The translations under genes were made by a program, and so were the position numbers. Below are positions 30,594 to 39,073 of a DNA stretch of 64,000 bases, piece after piece. Source of the DNA: Actinokineospora pegani (GTDB taxonomy: Bacteria > Actinomycetota > Actinomycetes > Mycobacteriales > Pseudonocardiaceae); assembly GCF_009745975.1 (NCBI RefSeq), contig NZ_WHOL01000117.1, positions 1 to 64,000 of the forward strand, read 5' to 3'. The notes below the pieces were generated by a model. That model was given only the letters and a program-made list of their open reading frames with translations, did not search any database and was not told where the DNA came from. Numbering within the stretch: the first letter of the stretch is position 1; every line of letters begins with the position of its first letter.

Positions 30594-32027
30594 CTAGGCC
30601 CGGATTCCCTGCTCGAACGCGAAGACCCCGTCCGGGTCGTACCGCTGGGCCACGGCCCGGAGCCGGGGCGCGTTGTCGCCGTAGTAGGCGGTGAGCCAGT
30701 CGGGCATGGCGGCATCGATGTAGTTGACGTAGGCGCCGCTCGCACCGAGGGCGGCCAGGCCGTCGCGGACCTTGGCGACCGAGTTGGTGTTGCCGCCCTT
30801 CTGGTAGATCTGCGCGGAGGCAAGGGCTTGCCGGTGCGGGAAGGCGGTGTCGGCGGGGGCGGTCTCGGCCACCGCGCCGCCGAGGCTGTCGATGAGGATG
30901 TCGAGGTCGGTGGTCCCGTCGAGCAGGGCCACCGCGGCGGTCGGGTCGGGGAGCGGGCGGGCGAGCACGCGCGAGGAGGCCGTGAAGGTCCGCCGGGTGA
31001 CGTCCTCGCAGGCGGTGCACCCCGCGAAGTGGCGCATGGTGGCGAGGTAGTCGCGGCTGGTCCGGGTTCCCCGGCCGCCGGTGAGGTCGCGGATCAGCGG
31101 AGCCAGGTCCGCCCCGCCCCCGACGAAGCAGCCGCCGACGCGGGCAGCGGGCCCGGAGCTGAGCACGATGTTCGACCACAGCTCGGGCGGGTTCCCCGGC
31201 ACCCAGTCCTGCCAGGTGGCCAGCAGGTCGACGGCGTTCGAGGTCGTGTGGTCGAAGGTCGTCAGCACGGGCGGCGCGGGGTGGGTCCGGAAGGTGAACT
31301 CGGTGGTGATGCCGAAGTTCCCGCCACCCCCACCGCGCAACGCCCAGAACAGGTCGGGCTCGCTGTCCGCCGAGGCCGTCCTGAGCCGCCCATCAGCGGT
31401 GACCACCTGGGCCGCGATGAGGCTGTCGCAGGTCAGGCCGTACTTCCGCCCCAGCACACCGAGCCCGCCGCCGAGCGTGAGCCCGGCGATGCCGACTGAC
31501 GGGCAGGTGCCTCCGGGAAGCGCGCGCCCACGCGCGGCGAGGGCGGTGTAGACGTCGATCAGCCGGGCGCCCGCCCCGATGGTGGCGGTGCCGTCTTGGC
31601 TGACCGTGATGGCGTTGAGGCCCCGGACGTCGACGATCAGGGCGTTGTCCTGGGCGGAGTACCCGGCGAAGCTGTGGCCGCCGCTGCGCGCGGTGATGGG
31701 CGTCTGGGAGTCGCGGGCGGTGCGGACGCAGGCTTGGACGTGCCCGGCGCTCGCGGGACGGGCGACGGCGGCGGGGGCGCGTTTGTCGAAGGCCGGGTTG
31801 TAGAGCCGGAAGGCGGTGGTGAAGTCCGCGTCGGCGGGGAGGGCGAGGGCGCCGTCGAGGGATCGTTTGAGCGCGTTCCAGTCGGGTGGCGCGGGCGTTG
31901 TCGTCGTGGCCGGCGGCGGGGGTGTCGTGGTGGTGGTCGGCTTCTGGTTGGGCGTTCCCGTGCAGGCCGTCGCCGTCCACGCTGCGGCGCCCGCGAGGGT
32001 GGCGCGCAGCAGGGTCCTCCGATCCAT
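30594..32027 (-). CDS. Secreted FAD-linked oxidase of the berberine-bridge type
   Basis: A 477-residue oxidoreductase. The N-terminus (MDRRTLLRATLAGAAAW) is Tat-like, with a weak lipobox ending at C22, then a Thr/Pro linker. The FAD-binding PCMH domain (about 83-255) has H118 in RSGGHSFAGY and C175 in GGTCPSVGIAGL, the two residues that attach FAD doubly in this family. A C-terminal BBE segment (YYGDNAPRLRAVAQRYDPDG) completes it. Likely oxidises sugars or a secondary metabolite outside the membrane. Start ATG 32027 with GGAGG upstream. Confidence 0.92.
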   Translation of the reverse strand: MDRRTLLRATLAGAAAWTATACTGTPNQKPTTTTTPPPPATTTTPAPPDWNALKRSLDGALALPADADFTTAFRLYNPAFDKRAPAAVARPASAGHVQACVRTARDSQTPITARSGGHSFAGYSAQDNALIVDVRGLNAITVSQDGTATIGAGARLIDVYTALAARGRALPGGTCPSVGIAGLTLGGGLGVLGRKYGLTCDSLIAAQVVTADGRLRTASADSEPDLFWALRGGGGGNFGITTEFTFRTHPAPPVLTTFDHTTSNAVDLLATWQDWVPGNPPELWSNIVLSSGPAARVGGCFVGGGADLAPLIRDLTGGRGTRTSRDYLATMRHFAGCTACEDVTRRTFTASSRVLARPLPDPTAAVALLDGTTDLDILIDSLGGAVAETAPADTAFPHRQALASAQIYQKGGNTNSVAKVRDGLAALGASGAYVNYIDAAMPDWLTAYYGDNAPRLRAVAQRYDPDGVFAFEQGIRA

Positions 32028-32080
32028 TCAGACCTCCTGAACGGATCTCACCACCAACCAGAAGCCCCCGCAGCCCAACC

Positions 32081-33127
32081 TCACCACAACGACCCGGTCT
32101 CCCGAGTCCCCCCCGTGGGAGTCCGCTCGACCCGCGTCTCCTTGTAGTCGTGCACCTCCTTTGAAACGCTGTCGCCCCACTCAGTCTGATCGTCGGCGTC
32201 AGTGCTCCCCGACACCTCGGCGACCGTCTCTTTGATGATCTTGGGTGCGGTGTACTTCACCCCCATCTCCTTGATCATCTCCTCGCGGAGCATGGGCATG
32301 ACCCCGTCCTGCGCCGCCGCCCTGGCCGCGTCGGGGACGCTCTTGGCGATGTACCTGGTGAGGTCCGCGACGGTGCCAGCCAACCGGGTCAGCCGGGCGC
32401 CGAGTTCTTTCATCCCCTCCACGAACGCCCGGACGACCTTCATCGCCCGCGTCGTGCTGGAAACGATCAGCGGCACGCCCTCGACCGCGAGCGCGACCGG
32501 GTAGGTGGGCGGGACATAGCGCAACAGGATCCAGACAAGCTCCGCGAGCAGATCCGCCAACAGGCCCCGGATGAAGCCGCGCACGCCGTTGAGCATCGAC
32601 TTGGCGAGGTCGACCGCGCCTGCCACCGCGGTGGCGCTGTTGGAGATGGCAACGTAGGTGTTCGCCTGGTCCTGAGCCCAGGCGCGATAGGTATCCACAG
32701 CCGGACCCGACCAGGACGCGCAGTTGCGGTTCACGCTCTCGACCATCGACGCCGCGGTCTTCTGCACCTCCTCACTGATCTTGGTCCAGGTCTGCACCGT
32801 CATGTCGAGCGCGTCCTGGTTGCCGGTGAGCATGTCGAGCAGATCCTTGATCGGCCCGACGTGCTCGATCAGCCAGCCGAACCCCATCGACATGACCGTC
32901 GTGAGGGGATTCTCAGTTTTGAAGTCCTTCGCGAACTGGAAGACGTCATACATGCCGACGGCGAGGTCGCCCGCCGCCGCTGCGTGATCGCCCTTGCAGA
33001 AGGTCTCGATGCCCCCTGCGATGTCCTGTACGAAGCCCGCCCCCTCCAAGGCGTGTTTGAGGGGGGTCTTGTTGGCCGCGGTGCCCTTGGCCGCCTCGCT
33101 GAGGATGGGGTTGTCCGAGTTGGTCAC
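32081..33127 (-). CDS. WXG-like helical protein, probable type VII secretion cargo
   Basis: A 348-residue, largely helical protein. A helical hairpin around residues 105-175 has a WSGPA turn (NCASWSGPAVDTYRAWA), the W-x-G signature of ESX substrates. Hydrophobic helices follow (about 185-225), then a charged C-terminal segment. No enzymatic toxin domain is recognised. The GTG start overlaps the stop of the EspC-like gene by four bases, making the third gene of a YbaB/EspC/WXG-like operon. Function as a secreted effector or pore-type protein is inference. Confidence 0.7.
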   Translation of the reverse strand: MTNSDNPILSEAAKGTAANKTPLKHALEGAGFVQDIAGGIETFCKGDHAAAAGDLAVGMYDVFQFAKDFKTENPLTTVMSMGFGWLIEHVGPIKDLLDMLTGNQDALDMTVQTWTKISEEVQKTAASMVESVNRNCASWSGPAVDTYRAWAQDQANTYVAISNSATAVAGAVDLAKSMLNGVRGFIRGLLADLLAELVWILLRYVPPTYPVALAVEGVPLIVSSTTRAMKVVRAFVEGMKELGARLTRLAGTVADLTRYIAKSVPDAARAAAQDGVMPMLREEMIKEMGVKYTAPKIIKETVAEVSGSTDADDQTEWGDSVSKEVHDYKETRVERTPTGGTRETGSLW

Positions 33128-33426
33128 CCCCCGCCCCCGAACGCCGAGGTGATCGAGTCCTCGTTGACCCGGTTGGTCTCCGCCCAGGCGCGCACCGCCT
33201 CAGCGTGCTTGTCCGCTGCGGTGTGCGCCTCCTTGAGGACTGACGTCACATACTCCATGTAGGCATTGCAGTAACCAGCGAAGGACTGACCGATCACCCC
33301 GAAGTCCTCGAACCCGAGGCGGGACGCGGCCGCCCCACCCGCGTGACCGAGCATGCTGACGGTCGAGTCGACGGCCTTGGCGTGGGCGTCGATCTCGTCT
33401 GGGCTTACGTCGAAACCGTTGGGCAT
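33124..33426 (-). CDS. EspC-like type VII secretion protein
   Basis: A 100-residue protein opening FDVSPDEIDAHAKAVDSTVS and ending in a Gly-rich tail, with two long helices around SFAGYCNAYMEYV. This fits the EspC/DUF2580 group of small ESX-associated proteins. It probably pairs with the WXG-like product encoded next, with which it overlaps by four bases. Preceded 15 bases upstream by the YbaB-like gene. Confidence 0.78.
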   Translation of the reverse strand: MPNGFDVSPDEIDAHAKAVDSTVSMLGHAGGAAASRLGFEDFGVIGQSFAGYCNAYMEYVTSVLKEAHTAADKHAEAVRAWAETNRVNEDSITSAFGGGG

Positions 33427-33441
33427 GATCTCCCCCAGGGA

Positions 33442-33870
33442 TCAGCGGAACAAGCCGCCGCGCGAGTAGAAGTCGTCGTCGGGCTCGTCGTCGGAGCGGA
33501 CCGGGCCGCCGCCGCGGACGTACTCGTCCGGTTCGGGTTCCGGGAACATGGCCCGGGTCTGGTCGACGATGACGTCGAGGGTGGCGGTGCCCTGGGCGGA
33601 GGGAACCCCCGCGCGCATGGCGTCCGGCAGCTTGGCCTGGGCCTCGGCGACCAGCCGCAGGATGCGGGCGGCCAGGGTCGGTTCCTCGCGCGCGGAGTTG
33701 GTGAGGTCGAGGTGGGTGAGGTTGCCCATGTGGTTCACCTCGACCGAGACCCCGTCCTCGGACACGCGGGCGGTCACGGTGGCCATCTCGGCCTGCATGA
33801 CCTGCGCGTTCCGCACGGTGTCAGCGAGGTCACGCTCGATGTCATCGATCAACTGGTCTGGATCTTGCAC
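33442..33870 (-). CDS. YbaB/EbfC family nucleoid-type protein
   Basis: A 142-residue protein with the YbaB core (LADTVRNAQVMQAEMATVTA, then VSVEVNHMGNLTHLDLT and ARILRLVAEAQAKL) and a disordered acidic C-terminus. Such proteins bind DNA or act as chaperone-like partners and are frequent beside WXG and EspC genes in actinomycetes. GTG 33870 has GGGGGA five bases upstream and is preferred to TTG 33882. Its 5' end and promoter are duplicated at 34891-34956. Confidence 0.8.
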   Translation of the reverse strand: MQDPDQLIDDIERDLADTVRNAQVMQAEMATVTARVSEDGVSVEVNHMGNLTHLDLTNSAREEPTLAARILRLVAEAQAKLPDAMRAGVPSAQGTATLDVIVDQTRAMFPEPEPDEYVRGGGPVRSDDEPDDDFYSRGGLFR

Positions 33871-33920
33871 GACTTCCCCCAAGTCGAAAGCGCCTCATTC
33901 GGTCCTCAGCGTGCCATATG
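33855..33920. repeat. Direct repeat, copy 1 (YbaB 5' end and divergent promoter)
   Basis: Matches 34891-34956 over 66 bases with 7 differences and no gaps. It covers the first codons of the YbaB gene and the intergenic promoter, ending in CATATG. Confidence 0.9.
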
Positions 33921-34017
33921 ACGCCCGCCGGTGGGCTGGTTTCGCACGAAGAACACCGTTGCCGCGCCCTGCCCTAGGGTTGGCAACCGTTTGGCCGCGA
34001 TCGCACCTGGGGGAACC

Positions 34018-34860
34018 ATGGAAACCACAGCCACGAAGGACGGCGCCACGCGCCAGCGACTACCGGAGCAGGTCGAGCGGCGTCTTCGCCGAGTTGCTGT
34101 CGCCCGCTGGTTGTTGCCGGGACTGCCGGTGGGCGCGGTGCTGGCACTGGCGACCTACAAGAACCTGGGGGAAGACGGGCACTTGGCGACCTGGGCGATT
34201 TCGCTCGTCCCGGTGGTGTGGATGGTCAGGTTCATCAGGCACCGGCTGAACCCGCAGGTGTGGCCGGGCTCGGCGGCTTGGGGCGGTGTGCTCGTCACCT
34301 ACATCGGCGGGCCACAGGCCCTGCAGTTGTTCGCGCCTGCCAACACCGGCTACTTCGTCGCGACACTGCTTGTCGGACCAGTCGCTCTGGGCGGTTCGTT
34401 GTGGGCCATCGCGAAGGCCATGAGCTCCCATGTGCTCAACGCCGACCCGGCCGCGCTCATCGACGCTCCTTTCCCGCTCACCTACCGAGCAGCGGGCGAC
34501 CACAGACTCAAGTTGACGGTGACAACGACGGAGATCTCGTTCAAGCGCAGGCACCTTGTCAACAACCAGAGCAACACCTTCCCGAACGCGTCGATGCCGC
34601 TGCGCGCGGTCCAGGTCTTGCGCGTGGGACCGGTCGAGGAAGAGCGCCACGAACTGTTCGCGGGCAGCGACAAGTGGCCCATCCGCGTCCGCCCGGGAAT
34701 GGCGCTGCGCATCGGTTTCGGCCGCGCCCCGGGCAGGGACTGGATCTTCCGCACCGACCAGGGCGAGCAGATCGCGCGACTCATCCAAGGTCGAATGGCC
34801 GCACGACGTGCGGAGTCGCGTGGAGCACGTCAGCACGGCGGCGAAAGCGTGCGACCCTGA
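34018..34860 (+). CDS. Membrane protein with C-terminal cytoplasmic domain, first copy of a duplicated pair
   Basis: A 280-residue protein: basic N-terminus, about four membrane helices (residues 25-140), then a strand-rich soluble domain (about 155-265) of PH-like appearance (LTVTTTEISFKRR, then RPGMALRIGFGRAPGRDWIF). GGGGGA precedes ATG 34018. The downstream paralogue shares VWMVRFIRHRLNPQVWP and ARLIQGRMAA. The last 18 residues (after GRMAA) have no counterpart there and probably come from the duplication junction. Function unknown; divergent from the YbaB/EspC/WXG operon with a shared promoter region. Confidence 0.72.
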   Translation: METTATKDGATRQRLPEQVERRLRRVAVARWLLPGLPVGAVLALATYKNLGEDGHLATWAISLVPVVWMVRFIRHRLNPQVWPGSAAWGGVLVTYIGGPQALQLFAPANTGYFVATLLVGPVALGGSLWAIAKAMSSHVLNADPAALIDAPFPLTYRAAGDHRLKLTVTTTEISFKRRHLVNNQSNTFPNASMPLRAVQVLRVGPVEEERHELFAGSDKWPIRVRPGMALRIGFGRAPGRDWIFRTDQGEQIARLIQGRMAARRAESRGARQHGGESVRP

Positions 34861-34918
34861 CACTGTCGACCATGCCCTCGGCGGTCTTCTGGTCTAGGTC
34901 TTGTACGACGTTCCCCAA
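34861..34918 (-). pseudogene. Remnant of a second YbaB gene 5' end
   Basis: Minus-strand codons from 34918 read LGNVVQDLDQ, corresponding to the (M)GEVVQDPDQ opening of the intact YbaB gene at 33882-33442. Similarity fades after about ten codons and the rest of the gene is missing. It shows that the duplication unit originally contained the YbaB gene as well as the membrane-protein gene. Confidence 0.6.
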
Positions 34919-34956
34919 GTCGAAAGCGCCTCATTCGATCCTCGGCGTGCCATATG
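34891..34956. repeat. Direct repeat, copy 2
   Basis: 59 of 66 bases match 33855-33920. It places the same promoter region in front of the second membrane-protein gene 1,036 bases downstream. Confidence 0.9.
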
Positions 34957-34997
34957 GTGTGGCGCTGGCGGGCCACTTTCGCAGCATCGGGGGGACC

Positions 34998-35570
34998 ATG
35001 AAGAACACTGCCGCGCGCAAGCCAATCCCGAAGGAGATCGATCGACGACTCCGCGACGTCGTCCTTGCGCGCTGGTTGCTGCCCGGCGTGCCGGTGAGCG
35101 CGACGCTCGCGATGTGGGCGGCTGTGGCGCCCGGGGTCGGCGAGTTCTTGCAGGGGTCGCTGTTGATGCTCCTCCCGGTGGCGTGGATGGTCAGGTTCAT
35201 CAGGCACCGGCTGAACCCCCAGGTGTGGCCGAACTCGGCAGCCGGGGGCGGCGTGATGGTTACCTACGTCGGCGGGCCGTTGCCCTTGTTGCTGTTCGCC
35301 CCGCTCAACGCGGGCTACTTCGCCAGCAGCTCCTCCATCTACCCGCACGCGACGATGCCGCTCGAGGTGGTCGAGGTGCTGCGGCTGGGCCCGGTCGAGC
35401 AGCGGCGCAGCGTCCTGTTCGACGGCAGCGACAGGTGGCCGGTCGCGGTTGGGCCGGGGACGGCGCTGCGAATCGGGTTCGGCAGGCCGGAACGGGATTG
35501 GATCTTCACCACCGATCGGGGCGAACACCTCGCGCGCCTGATCCAGGGCAGGATGGCGGCGAACGCGTGA
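34998..35570 (+). CDS. Second copy of the duplicated membrane protein, internally deleted
   Basis: A 190-residue paralogue of the 280-residue protein just upstream. The N-terminal helices and RFIRHRLNPQVWPNSA match, then NAGYFA is joined directly to the part equivalent to NTFPNASMPLRAV. About 80 residues (one or two helices and the first strands of the soluble domain) are missing in frame, near base 35320. ATG 34998 is preceded by GGGGGG. The frame remains open, so a shortened protein may be made. The stop overlaps the next gene by four bases (GTGA). Confidence 0.75.
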   Translation: MKNTAARKPIPKEIDRRLRDVVLARWLLPGVPVSATLAMWAAVAPGVGEFLQGSLLMLLPVAWMVRFIRHRLNPQVWPNSAAGGGVMVTYVGGPLPLLLFAPLNAGYFASSSSIYPHATMPLEVVEVLRLGPVEQRRSVLFDGSDRWPVAVGPGTALRIGFGRPERDWIFTTDRGEHLARLIQGRMAANA

Positions 35571-36367
35571 GGGAGTTGGACCTGCGGGAGACGTCCATGC
35601 CGGTGGTCGAGGGGTTCCTGCGGCGCCGGTTCGGGCTGCAGGCCGCTTCCGGTGGGCTGACGCTGGCGCTCGCGTTGGTCGGTGGGGGCTGGAGTGCGCC
35701 GCTGGGGTTGGTGCTCGGGGTCATCGGGCTCGGGTACGGGGTCATCGGGTTGCTGCGCAAGGAGCCCGTGTCACCGCTGCCGATGGTCAGCACTGGGTGG
35801 ATCACGCGCTATGTCGTCACGGTGGTCATGATCGCTGGGGCCGTCGCCGCGCCCGTCGCGGTTGTCGCGGTCGTGCTCCTCGGGGCGGTGCGGCTTGCTG
35901 CCGTGGACGTCTTGGTGCTCGCGGCGGCGGTCCCGGGTGTGTCCGGCTTCTGTTTGCACTTCGCGGCGGTCGTGTGGACGGGGCCGACCCGGTACAACCT
36001 GCGCCTCACCGCCCGGGGCAAGCGGAGGGTGTTCGAGGGCCGGGGGAACGTGCCCGCCTTGGTGCTGGAGGGGGTCAACGTCCTCTGGGGCACGGCTTTG
36101 CTGCCTGCCCTGGCCGTGGAACGGGTGGCGGTGGTCCACCTGACCCACCCGTGGGAGCGCAGACCCCTCGGTGCCGCCGACGTCGTGACCGCTCTCCCCG
36201 GTCCCGCCGTCCGCTTCGACTTCAGCGCGACCCCGGAGGTCGCGCGGTTGCTGGGCCGCCAGTGGTTCTTCCCCGCCGATGACCCGGCGGCCGTGGTGGA
36301 AGCCGTGGAGCGCAGACAGCGGTCCCTGCTCAAGCACTCGTTCAGCGGAAAGCGCCACGAGCGCTGA
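35567..36367 (+). CDS. Membrane protein of unknown function, related family
   Basis: A 266-residue protein with a short cytoplasmic N-terminus, four membrane helices (about 22-60 and 78-135) and a soluble C-terminal half (about 140-266) containing TRYNLRLTARGKRRVFEGRG and VARLLGRQWFFPADDP. The overall plan is like the two proteins upstream. GTG start overlaps the previous stop. A terminator begins at its stop, and a decayed relative of its own C-terminus follows. Confidence 0.7.
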   Translation: MRELDLRETSMPVVEGFLRRRFGLQAASGGLTLALALVGGGWSAPLGLVLGVIGLGYGVIGLLRKEPVSPLPMVSTGWITRYVVTVVMIAGAVAAPVAVVAVVLLGAVRLAAVDVLVLAAAVPGVSGFCLHFAAVVWTGPTRYNLRLTARGKRRVFEGRGNVPALVLEGVNVLWGTALLPALAVERVAVVHLTHPWERRPLGAADVVTALPGPAVRFDFSATPEVARLLGRQWFFPADDPAAVVEAVERRQRSLLKHSFSGKRHER

Positions 36368-36394
36368 GCCCCGCCATCGAGTATCGCGGGGCTC
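36366..36394 (+). terminator. Terminator after the duplicated membrane-protein operon
   Basis: GAGCCCCGC (36366-36374) pairs with GCGGGGCTC (36386-36394) around an 11-base loop. It starts at the stop codon of the last gene. Confidence 0.7.
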
Positions 36395-36399
36395 ACGAG

Positions 36400-36697
36400 T
36401 GTGCCCTGCTGACGCTGGTGGCGTTGGCGAGCAAGGAGTTCTTTGACACCTACCTGCTCTTGCTCGTCTTGGGCGTCGTCCTCGTCTGCCAGGGCGCCCA
36501 CGGGTTGCGGACTCCCGTCGAGCCCCCGGGCGGGCCGATCGGTGGCAGGCGCTTCGGGGGCGGGGGTTGCGGTGCGGATCGACTTCGGGTCGTCGGAGGA
36601 GGTTTCGGCGCGGTTGGGGAGGCAGTGGTTCTTCCCGACCGACGGCGGGGCCGAGGTGGTGGCCGCGGTCTGGGCGCACGAGGCGGCGGCGCGCTGA
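36400..36697 (+). pseudogene. Decayed relative of the membrane protein at 35567-36367
   Basis: Two frames hold pieces of the upstream gene family. In the frame from 36418, YLLLLVLGVVLVCQGAHGL resembles the second membrane helix. In the frame ending at 36697, VRIDFGSSEEVSARLGRQWF matches VRFDFSATPEVARLLGRQWF of the upstream C-terminus. The middle of the gene is deleted and the two parts are out of frame. It fills most of the gap before the next minus-strand gene. Confidence 0.7.
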
Positions 36698-36711
36698 CGG
36701 CGGGTGGCGGT

Positions 36712-37224
36712 CTAGTCGCGCAGTGCGGCGTCTACTTCGGACAGGGCGAACAGCTCGGGGTCGAAGTCCTCGTCCAGGAACTCGGTGAGCTGGGCGTGGT
36801 CCGGGTGGTTCGGGTGGCCGAGCACGGACAGCACCGACGAGTAGCCGTGGATGCCGCCGAGGATGTGTTCGGGTGGGGCGGCGCGGGCGCCGTCGGTGCA
36901 CCGGGGGTAGGCCTGGGTGGGGTCGGGGTGGTGGGTCTTCTCCAGGCGGACCAGGACGTCCCAGGCGTCGCCGAGGTCGTAGCGGTACTGGAAGGTGCGG
37001 CGGGACAGGGCCTCGGCGAGGGTCACCGTGCGCTCGTCGGCGGCGGGCAGGCCCGCGTCGAGGTCGGCCACCAGCCCGTAGGGGGTCGTGAAGACGTGCT
37101 GGCGGTCGCCTGACCACTCGTAGGCGGCGAGCAGGGTGGCGTTGACCTCGGACAGGACCATGCCCGACGGCAGTTCGAGGCGGCGCCAGATGGGTGGCGC
37201 CGCCCCGACGATGCTGGTGTGCAC
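36712..37224 (-). CDS. Plasmid pRiA4b ORF-3-like protein
   Basis: A 170-residue protein with the family signatures PPIWRRLELPSGMVLSEVNA, YRYDLGDAWDVLVRLEK, YPRCTDGARAAPPEHILGG and a Phe/Asp-rich C-terminus. Such proteins occur on plasmids, in IS1096-type elements and in chromosomes; the biochemical role is unknown. GTG 37224, eight bases after the upstream stop, is the most reasonable start, though no ribosome site is clear. Cotranscribed with the GMC oxidoreductase. Confidence 0.8.
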   Translation of the reverse strand: MHTSIVGAAPPIWRRLELPSGMVLSEVNATLLAAYEWSGDRQHVFTTPYGLVADLDAGLPAADERTVTLAEALSRRTFQYRYDLGDAWDVLVRLEKTHHPDPTQAYPRCTDGARAAPPEHILGGIHGYSSVLSVLGHPNHPDHAQLTEFLDEDFDPELFALSEVDAALRD

Positions 37225-37232
37225 CCGCAGTA

Positions 37233-38990
37233 TCAGTGCTTCGCGGCCTTCTTCTTCAGCGTCGACTCGCCAGCGCTGGTGATGTCCACGATCGGCAGCC
37301 GCAGCGCGCCGGGTGCGTCCGCGGGGACCGCGGGGCGGACCGGGGGGACCGGGTCGAGGCGGTGGTAGCCGCGGCCCTGGGCGGGGCGGGTGTCGGCCTC
37401 GCCCTTGTTGGGCCACAGGGAGAACGCGCGCTCGGCCTGGGCGGTGATCGTCAGCGACGGGTTGACGCCCAGGTTGGCGGTGACCGCGGCGCCGTCGACG
37501 ACGGAGATGCCCGGGTAGTTGTGCACGCGGTGGTACGGGTCGATGACCCCGGTGGCCTCGGTCTCGGAGATGGCCGCGCCGCCGAGGAAGTGGGCGGTGA
37601 GCGGGATGTTCGCCATCTCGTTCCAGGTGCCGCCCGCGACACCGCCGATGTGCTTGGCGACGTGCTGGTTGGCCTCGTAACCGGCGCGGATGAAGGTCGG
37701 GTTGGGCTCGCCGTGGCCCTGCTTGGAGGTGTAGCGGCGGCGGCCGAACAGGCCCTTTTTGGTGTAGGTGGTGATCGAGTTGTCCAGCGACTGCATGACC
37801 AGCAGGATCATCGTCCGCTCCGACCAGCGCCTGCCGATCAGCAGCCGGATCGAGCTGGGCTTCTTCACCAGGGCCTTGAAGACCTGCACGAACCGCGGCG
37901 TCGAGGAGTCGCCGTCCGAGGCCAGCGTCTGCAGCAGGCCCATCGCGTTGCTGCCCGCGCCGTAGCGGCAGGGCTCGATGTGGGTGTTCTCGTTGGGGTG
38001 GATCGAGGAGGTGATCGCCACGCCCTCGCTGTAGTTGGCGTTCGGGTCGACGCTGGTGCGGCCGGAGCCGATGATGGCCTCGGAGTTGGTCCTGGTCAGC
38101 TCGCCGACCTTGGTCGAGAGCTTGGGCAGCGCGCCCGAGTCCCGCATCTTGTGCAGCAGGTTCTGCGTGCCCCAGGTGCCCGCGGCCAGCACGACCTGGC
38201 CCGCGGTGATGCTGGTCTGGAACTGCTTCGACCGGGTCCCGGTCTTGCGCAGGTCGACCTGGTAGGTGCCGTCGGCCGCCTCGCGCACGGCGGTCACGGT
38301 GGTCAGCGGGATGACCTTCGCCCCGCCCTGCTCCGCCAGGTACAGGTAGTTCTTGACCAGGGTGTTCTTGGCGCCCACGCGGCAGCCGGTCATGCACGAG
38401 CCGCACTCGGTGCAGCCGGTGCGCTCGGGGCCCGCGCCGCCGAAGTACGGGTCGGCGACCTTCTCGCCCGGCTTGTCGAAGTACACCCCGACCGGGGTCG
38501 GCCGGTAGCTGTCGGACACGCCCATGTCGGCGGCGACCTTCTGCATGACCTCGTCGGCGGGGGTGATCGACGGGTTGGTCACCACGCCCAGCATCCGCGA
38601 GGCCTGGTCGTAGTGCGGCGCCAGCTCCGACTCCCAGTCGGTGATGTGCGACCACTGCTTGTCGTTGTAGAACGGCTTGAGCGGCCGGTACAGGGTGTTC
38701 GCGTAGACCAGCGAGCCACCGCCGACGCCGGCCCCCGCCAGGATCATGACGTCCTTGAGCATGTGGATGCGCTGGATGCCGAAGCAGCCGAGCGCGGGAG
38801 CCCAGAGGTACTTGCGCAGGTCCCACGAGGTCTTGGCGAACTCCTCGTCGGCGAACCGCCGCCCGGCCTCCACGACCGCGACCCGGTAGCCCTTCTCGGT
38901 CAGCCGCAGCGCCGCGACGCTGCCGCCGAACCCGGAGCCCACCACCACGACGTCGTAGTCCGTCTTGTTACCGGTGAGTTGCGCAGCCAT
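37233..38990 (-). CDS. GMC oxidoreductase, cholesterol-oxidase-like (ChoD family)
   Basis: A 585-residue FAD enzyme similar in length and position to ChoD (Rv3409c), which sits near guaB3. The dinucleotide fold is DVVVVGSGFGGSVAALRL; GAGVGGGSLVYANTLY is the GMC signature; the C-terminal NPSLTITAQAERA region binds FAD again. Four cysteines in GCTECGSCMTGC (C-x2-C-x2-C-x3-C, about 188-200) are typical of this subgroup and could hold a metal or cluster. Probable substrate is a sterol or other bulky alcohol. No signal peptide is seen. Confidence 0.88.
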   Translation of the reverse strand: MAAQLTGNKTDYDVVVVGSGFGGSVAALRLTEKGYRVAVVEAGRRFADEEFAKTSWDLRKYLWAPALGCFGIQRIHMLKDVMILAGAGVGGGSLVYANTLYRPLKPFYNDKQWSHITDWESELAPHYDQASRMLGVVTNPSITPADEVMQKVAADMGVSDSYRPTPVGVYFDKPGEKVADPYFGGAGPERTGCTECGSCMTGCRVGAKNTLVKNYLYLAEQGGAKVIPLTTVTAVREAADGTYQVDLRKTGTRSKQFQTSITAGQVVLAAGTWGTQNLLHKMRDSGALPKLSTKVGELTRTNSEAIIGSGRTSVDPNANYSEGVAITSSIHPNENTHIEPCRYGAGSNAMGLLQTLASDGDSSTPRFVQVFKALVKKPSSIRLLIGRRWSERTMILLVMQSLDNSITTYTKKGLFGRRRYTSKQGHGEPNPTFIRAGYEANQHVAKHIGGVAGGTWNEMANIPLTAHFLGGAAISETEATGVIDPYHRVHNYPGISVVDGAAVTANLGVNPSLTITAQAERAFSLWPNKGEADTRPAQGRGYHRLDPVPPVRPAVPADAPGALRLPIVDITSAGESTLKKKAAKH

Positions 38991-39073
38991 ACCGCGAGAT
39001 TAGGCGTCCGGTCACACTCCGGCTAGAGGCGGCGGCCACTTTTATGTAACTTGGAGTCACACGAACCTGATTA

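Noticed and set aside
36443-36697. 84-residue frame as an independent small gene
   Set aside because: Only its last 40 residues are meaningful and they match the C-terminus of the upstream membrane protein; treated as part of a pseudogene.
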